A stretch of DNA of 64,000 nt, taken from contig BDSI01000189.1 in the NCBI GenBank assembly GCA_003117195.1, positions 62,001 to 126,000 on the forward strand, given 5' to 3'. This document shows, in pieces, positions 58,009 through 64,000 of the stretch. Positions within the stretch are counted from its first letter, which is position 1, and every line of letters starts with the position of its first letter. A program made the translations under genes and the position numbers. The notes beneath the pieces are model-generated. The model made no database searches and was not told where the DNA came from. It saw only the letters and a program-made list of their open reading frames with translations. This stretch comes from Eudorina sp. 2006-703-Eu-15 (taxonomy: Eukaryota; Chlorophyta; Chlorophyceae; Chlamydomonadales; Volvocaceae).

Positions 58009-59671
58009 TCAAGCTAGGTGCGCCGCCGAGTAGCAGAATTGGTTGAAGTTGAGCTGAACAGCGCCGCTGCTTGCCGTGTCGAAGCCCCTGAAGGCCCGCT
58101 CAGCAGTGCGCAGAAAGAGGCACATGTGCAGGAAGGTCTCCAACCCAAAGCTGCCCTTCACGTCCTTGTCGTACCGAAGGAGTACCGACTGCATGGCGGT
58201 GCTTTCTAAACTGTACCCTGCGTGGATACACGCGGGGTAGCATTGTGAGGCACATACGACTTAGTGAACTGCTTACGAAACAAGGAAAGCCAAGAGAACA
58301 CGCGCGGTTGCGGTGGGGGGATAATCACTCGAGACCGTCAGCCCGAGCTAACCCTGTGTGCGTTTACCATAGCTCAGGACCGCTGTTGCCCATGCACTGC
58401 CAGGAGTGTGTCCTAGTAAGCTGCAGCGGCCAGCAGTTCGTGCGATACAAATGCATGGGATGACTGCGGGCGCCCATCGGGGATTGGGTTCGCGCATGTA
58501 GCCACACCTTGCCAAGGGCATCTGTCGGCAGGGCTGACCTGTGCGCCTTGTGATAACTCACCCATATGGGTCAGCGACTGCTGGACTTCCGCGGCGGACA
58601 GCTGACGGTTGCCGCGGGAGAAGCGGGCAAAGCAGCTTTGTACAGCGTCCAGAAAGCGGTGCAATTCCATGAACTCGTTAACATCGAGTTTTTGGTTGCC
58701 CCTCGCGTCAAAGGCCCTGGCAGTTTCGGGGCGACGCGGAGGGAGTCGGAATGTCTCACACCCTTCCTTTCGGCAGAAGATTGCATTTTACAGCACAGAT
58801 GTACAGAACACATCATGGCTGTGCAGAATTGCTGAGTAGGGAACGCAAGAGCCATGAAAAACAGGGAGCAAAAGGTAACGAAGTCCGTTACCATTGGCCT
58901 TGACTTTATCCACAATCTATATCTATTGCAGTATTTTATAACTTTGCGTAAATCCATACTCGCAACCCAACCCAATTCCTTTTGCGTGTCTCTGCCGCTG
59001 TGGTATCTCACACTTTGTCCAAGAGCAACGATTAAGCTTTAGAGCAGCGTATATCTCTAGGCGCTGCCGTCAGTACTATCATCGGGATACGCATTCGTCC
59101 TTTGAGCCCGTCGCGACCCACGGGCTACCTTCGGACAACACAAGGGAATAAGGCATGCTCTGAACCAGACAGTGGCTGTTATGCCTGCTATTAAACAGGA
59201 CAGGCGGGGCCTGATTGGGGCAGTAGTTTTACCTCACGAAAAGATGCGCCTGGGCTAAGGAGTAATTCAATCCACCGATATCTAGCGCCTGCCTCAACTC
59301 CTTTGCATCAAGCAATCCAGATGAATCGAAGTCCACCGATTCAAACCAGAGGCGAGCTGTTAAGGGGTCGACTGACATTGATAGTCGACGTGAGTTCGTT
59401 GCCAGTAATCAGCATGCATAACAAGCTCAGGATAATTCAAAGCCAAATCTAAGCATTTCAACGGTGCGAAAGGATAGATAATACTGGCGTTTGTGGCTGT
59501 GTGACAGACCTCAAGCCATCTTAAAACAAATTGATTATTTTACAGTATTCAATTTAATACAGCACATACTTAGTAGCCGTTACTTTTCCCAAGTCGACCG
59601 GCCCAAGAGTTCCAGCGCCGGTTAGGTGGCCCGCACGGCAAGTCGTATGGCACCTGTAGCGCCGAAAACAT
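58009..59671 (-). CDS. Penta-EF-hand calcium-binding protein 2
   Basis: Four exons: 59671-59584, 59356-59233, 58716-58562 and 58217-58009 (TGA), giving 191 residues from the first ATG (MFSALQVPYDLPCGPP). The Pro/Gly-rich start is typical of the family. EF1 is intact (DFDSSGLLDAKE). EF2 (DARGNQKLDVNE) is degenerate, the third unit (SRGNRQLSAAE) has lost its loop, EF4 (DKDVKGSFGLET) lacks the final Glu, and EF5 (DTASSGAVQLNF) is degenerate. It probably binds fewer calcium ions than its paralog at 52762-53760, and could be the non-binding half of a heterodimer as in peflin/ALG-2 pairs (inference). The second exon uses donor GTAAAA at 59232; the closer GTGAGG would break phase. Its start lies 167 bp from the start of a divergent gene. 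Confidence 0.83.
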
Positions 59672-59838
59672 TGTCGGTTCCTCGGCCGTAACTGTAAGTA
59701 GATCTCTAGCTGCGTTCTCTGCGCAATAGACCAGCGCGATCGCTGCATTGGAAGGGCCGCTCGTCAATCGCGGCCAAGGGGGTGGAGACCAAGCAGCGAT
59801 AAGTGTTGGCTATGCGATAGTTGGGTGGCTGGGTGAAC
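59672..59838. promoter_or_regulatory. Short bidirectional promoter region
   Basis: Only 167 bp separate the ATG of EF-hand gene 2 (minus strand) from the ATG of the membrane coiled-coil gene (plus strand), so both promoters and 5' leaders must share or overlap here unless transcription starts inside the neighbour. No TATA box is evident. Confidence 0.5.
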
Positions 59839-62800
59839 ATGTTGCCCTACGCAAACAACGGAGGTTATGGTGGCGGTTCTTATGGGTGCGTACAGCTCCT
59901 ATCCTGCATCGCTGCAAGGGTCGACGGTCGACCCACGTATGAGACGCACCCACGTTTATAATTTTGCAGGCGGCGAAAAGGATTGTTTAACTCTCAAAAT
60001 ACCACCGTTAGTGCTCTTGCGGTAGTGGCTATTGTGGCGCTTGGCTTCTCAGTGTTCACGCACTTTCGTGCCTCATCCGCCAATGCCCAAAATTCTGCTC
60101 TTCGGAACGAGCTGGAGAGCGTGCGCTCGGAGCTTCACAGCATCAAGGTAAACCTTTTGTAAACGATTCCGATCGACTCTACATCACTGTCCTCGTCGTG
60201 TGCTTGGAGGGGCTTTACTCATGAACGTCTTTGTATGGGTGTCTTCGAGTATACTTGGGTCGTGTTGCATGACGATCTGGTCGCAAAGCCATCGCCGACG
60301 TTCGCATCGCGAACGCTGGGGTGGGGGTAAGTTATCACGCGCCGCTGACCTACTGTGACGCCTCACCCGGGAGCCCCACTAGGTAGGCAGTGCACAGACA
60401 TTCATGTCGATTGCCGCCATTCAACACCATCCCTGACCTGTCCCGCCCTCCTTCCCGCGTACCCGCTACGTCGGAGCGCAGAGCCAGTTCTCCTCTCGCA
60501 ACGCCGAGCTGGAGCAGCTGCAGCTGACCTATGGACACACGCAGCGGCGCATTACGGAGCTATCGAACCAGCTCCAGCGGAAAGAGTCGGACCTAATTAG
60601 CAAAGAACAGGCGCTGCAGCAGCATGTCAAGGAGGTGAGGGCCCGCGAGACGTGCAAGGAAGGACATGAAGCGCGGGGTTGTTCGCTAAGCTGGTGCGGC
60701 GCGGAGTGGGGAGGCAGCGGGTCACGTTCCTCGTGAGTCCAGGGGTTACTGGCGACGGCTTCCGCAGCAGGGCAGCAGGTGATGGCAATGAGTCAGTCAG
60801 CGGTGCGTGAAAGCGCGGTGCGCGACGAGGGATGGCATGATCAGCAGACAGAGCTGTGACCGTAAGCTACTGCCTGTAGGCCAGCTCCTGAACTGCAGCC
60901 CGCAAATTACGTCCTTACTGGCGCGCCACGGGGAACAGCAAGCGCGGCGTAGGGCCAAGGCTGCTGGGGACCACGCTCGGCTTATGCGTCTTTGCGTGGA
61001 CATGCGTTGGCGGCGGCCCGTGACACTGAACGCGTGAGCGGCTAGATGGGGGCTATGCTCGGGGCAGAGCACACCAGTGGTCAAGGCGTTGCCAAGTCGG
61101 ACTCCCTCCTGTCCACTGCATGGGAACCATATGGCGAAGACGGGTTTATGCTATCGGTAGCACGCCAGCTACGTGGGGGCGCCACAGTTGGAAACTGAGA
61201 TGAGATGGGCTAGTCATCGGCAGACTGGGCTCGGGTGTTAAGGCGTGGCTATCAGTATTAGGCCTGGTGGCTGGCATGTCCGATAACATTACTGCAGCTG
61301 CGTCCATGTGTCTGGTCAGTATGGCACCCGAGGATACGACAACAGCAAGTGCGACCTGTAGAGAGTTGCAGTGACCGTTGGTGGCTGCCTGGGAGCGTTC
61401 CCTTGTATTGCAGCCCGGCTGCGATGCGAAGCCCCTGAGTGGTAGCCATGAGGGGCCAAATACAGAGCAGGAGAGGGTGAGTATGCCCATCGTGGGGTCT
61501 GGACCGTACTACAGGAACGCGTTGCCCGTGCTGCGGCGCAGGGCAACCCGGGTCCTGTAGTTGGCAGTACTAGGGATTCCGTGTCCGGTCCTGCGGGTCG
61601 CCGTGCGCGTTACCTTGCTGCCGATTCGCCATGTGTCTGGTTGCGATCTGCGCCTCGACACCTGTGCCTCAAAGACCCACATCCGTTCCGGTGGCCCCTG
61701 CGTCGGTCCCTCAGCGGAGCGTCATGGAGCAGCACCGCAGCGGCCGGGAGGCGGAGCTGACGAAAATGGTGGAGGACCTCCGGCAAGAGTGAGTCGGGGA
61801 ACGGGTTTCTACAAGCTGAAGGACAGGGTTGGACTCCCGCAGCCCGCCCGATGCTAGGCAAGGACGCGGCATGATGTACACTGCGTGGGTCGATGAAAGG
61901 TCCTTGCGCGGCGATTGCGGTTGCGTGGGTTGTTTTTTCAAGGAATGCCGGGGTCCCGAACGTCGAGTTGTTGCTGATGGATTATATGAGGATTGGAGGG
62001 GGACGGGACCACGTCTGGGCCTCCGTGGTAACCGCTGGGCGCAATCAGGAATGAGCCGTATGATGGAGCGCACATGAACAAGTGTCACAGTAGCCCAGGC
62101 GAAGTTGATAACCCTTCGGCCGCTTCTGCCTGCGCCGACCTACCGTTAGGCTGATCCGCTCTGATGGCGTCATCGAAGCGCTAGACACAAAGGTGGCGCA
62201 GATGGAGGGCACGCACTCCACCCGCGAAAAGGACTGGCATATCCTGGCCAACAAGTGGATCAAGTACGAGCAGGATTTGCACGACCAATATCGCAAGTGA
62301 GTGAAGAGGGGGGGGCGGGGCGGCCGAAGGCGGGCGTCGCGGGGAACTCAGGAGGACATGTAGAGGATGGGGTATCGCGGAATAGCAGGTGGTGGCTTGG
62401 GGAGAGGAAGTGACCGGCGGGGGAGCGCGCATAGATAGGAAAGGACACCGTTGCGGTTCACCGTGCCGGACCACCGGGTGGCCGGAGGACCACCGGAGGA
62501 CCACCGTTGCGGTTCACCGTGCCGGACTCAGAGGCGAGTGCGCTATGGGCCCTACATCGGGTGGGGCAGCGGAGAGGGTCAGGGGTTCCACTGTGCGCGC
62601 GGGGCCGTGCCCGTACTTTGATGCTGTCCCCAACGCCGCGCGTTGTTCGCAGGTGCACGGATGAGGTGGCAAAGCTCCGGAACCTAACCGTGACGGCGGT
62701 GAGCGTGACGGTCGGATCATGCCAGCGCTGACCGGGTGGTTGCCTGTACCGCGAGCGGGTTGCTGCTGTCTAGGTGGCGGATGCAGGGTGGTTGCTGGTG

Positions 62801-64000
62801 CAGCATGGATAGGCCGTGCAGAGGCGTGAAAGTTACCATCGCGTCGTACCTCCTGCGTTATGGAACGCCACCTTGTATCTGATGGGATATTCGTATTCGC
62901 GCATGCACCCAATCGATCTCGCAGAACGACACCGAACCGATCCCGGAGGCCGAACCCAAGCTTCGACCCGAAACGGACTTTGGGCAGATCAAGGCGGAGG
63001 TGCCGCAGCACAAGGTGTGGATGGGCTGCGTGCACCTGGAGCCGTGCCTCTCATGATGCTGAGTTCCGATTCGCACCTGGCCATGGGCGTCGGGCATCCC
63101 TAGCGCTCCGACCTCCGTGTCCTGCTCCCTGGGTCACCTAGCGAGCTCAAACCCGCCCCCTGCTCTCCGTCGCCGTGATATCTGCGAGACTGCTCCCCCC
63201 TCCTCCCAGCAGCGCAGTATAAATATGTCTACCAATTTCCTGTACCCTCTCCCTCCCACACGCGCGCCCCCACGTGCAGCCCCACCACTTCGAGCCACTG
63301 GCGCCGCCCACGCCGGTGGAACTGCCGATGCCGGAGCCTAAGATCCGGGATTCTGTCATTCAGATGACGGGCGGCAAGCTGGGCCTGGAGCCGGGCCAGG
63401 CCGCACCGGCCGATCACCCTGCTTCAGCCTCCAGCACTGGCGCTTCGCAGGCCCCAGAGCCGACGCACGTGCACCACGGCGACACCTACCACCACGACTT
63501 CAACCACGATAACCACGATGACCACTGGGCCCACCTCCACAACTACGACCACTACCATGGCCACTACGACCATTATGATCCGCTGGTGGGTGGAGATCTC
63601 CAGTCCGGAGTTGGGTTGGGATTGGGGGATGGGGAGAGATTCCGTAGTGTGGAGGTTGGAGTGGCAGGTCGTGGCAAGTGCCAGGTCACACGACGCATGA
63701 TCTGATGTTCGAAGGTTGAGGGCAGGCATGGCCTACCGACCCTGGCGTGTTGCCCGCCCTGCATGTCAAGAGCAATCCACTCGAGTTGCCCTTCTGCGGG
63801 CGGCCTTGTCGATTCGTTCACCCAAGCCTGCAGCGCCTCTTGCCCGGCCTGATGCCTGCCTTTGCTTGCTCACGGGCTGCTTGTGGGCTGCCCTGCTGCC
63901 GTTGGTCCTGACACCGCTCGACAGGACGAGTGGTGGATCCAGGACGGGCACGGCGACTGGAACGCAGACTCCCACAACAATGACCACAACAACAATCACG
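59839..64000 (+). CDS. Single-pass membrane coiled-coil protein with His/Asp-rich tail (3' end outside window)
   Basis: Nine exons are visible: 59839-59885, 59970-60147, 60482-60634, 61715-61788, 62150-62296, 62653-62698, 62925-63014, 63280-63585 and 63925 to the window end. All phases agree, giving at least 372 residues. After a short Tyr/Gly/Asn-rich cytosolic start (MLPYANNGGYGGGSYG) and RRKGLF comes one membrane span (about 27-48, TTVSALAVVAIVALGFSVFT). A heptad-rich coiled coil follows, about 55-205 (SALRNELESVRSELHSIK, AELEQLQLTYGHTQRRITEL). Then there is an acidic/Pro-rich linker and a His/Asp/Tyr-rich segment (HHDFNHDNHDDHWAHLHNY). The topology resembles Golgi type II proteins such as GOLM1/GOLIM4, but I recognise no family-specific motif. 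The His/Asp cluster could bind metal (inference). The function is unknown. Confidence 0.78.

Noticed and set aside
59554..59748. ATG-initiated frame (MQRSRWSIAQ) upstream of EF-hand gene 2
   Set aside because: It is in a different frame from the exon that joins the EF-hand coding sequence in phase; the usable ATG is at 59671.

Overview
The window is nuclear DNA of a green alga of the volvocine group (Volvox, Gonium or Chlamydomonas relatives). The evidence is many short coding exons bounded by GT-AG introns, strong third-position GC in exons, introns full of (CA)n, (GTAC)n and G-rich minisatellites, TGTAA poly(A) motifs, algal-type plastid transit peptides, and Gln-, His- and Gly-rich tracts. 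There are no operons, ribosome binding sites or CRISPR arrays. Gene models were built by joining exons by hand on splice sites, reading phase and family resemblance; no search was run.

Layout. 1-2771 (+): 3' half of a fasciclin (FAS1) protein. 5176-15077 (+): an F-box-like/leucine-rich-repeat gene whose first coding exon is split by a large non-autonomous transposon (about 5307-12120, 9-bp target duplication, roughly 450-bp inverted ends, satellite-rich interior). 22490-18070 (-): plastid isocitrate-lyase/PEP-mutase family enzyme of the carboxyvinyl-carboxyphosphonate phosphorylmutase type, containing a 10-nt micro-exon. 34611-25446 (-): plastid-targeted SAM-dependent methyltransferase in ten exons, with a LINE remnant in one intron. 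38737-35692 (-): tubulin-folding cofactor C. 41087-39744 and 43399-42056 (-): tandem pair of secreted or Golgi glycosyltransferase-like proteins. 45040-49497 (+): FAF2/UBXD8-like UBA-UAS-UBX protein. 53760-52762 and 59671-58009 (-): two penta-EF-hand calcium-binding paralogs. 59839 to the window end (+): a single-pass membrane coiled-coil protein with a His/Asp-rich tail, transcribed divergently from the second EF-hand gene.

The genes do not form one pathway. They are ordinary nuclear housekeeping genes: plastid metabolism, tubulin folding, ER/lipid-droplet quality control, calcium sensing and secretory pathway. The unusual content is genomic: the insertion that splits the LRR gene while leaving its ancestral frame readable across the empty site, the micro-exon, the duplicated glycosyltransferase unit, a 42-bp-arm foldback at 54501-54590, and a stop codon inside a 22-bp tandem repeat. 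No new multi-gene system was recognised.
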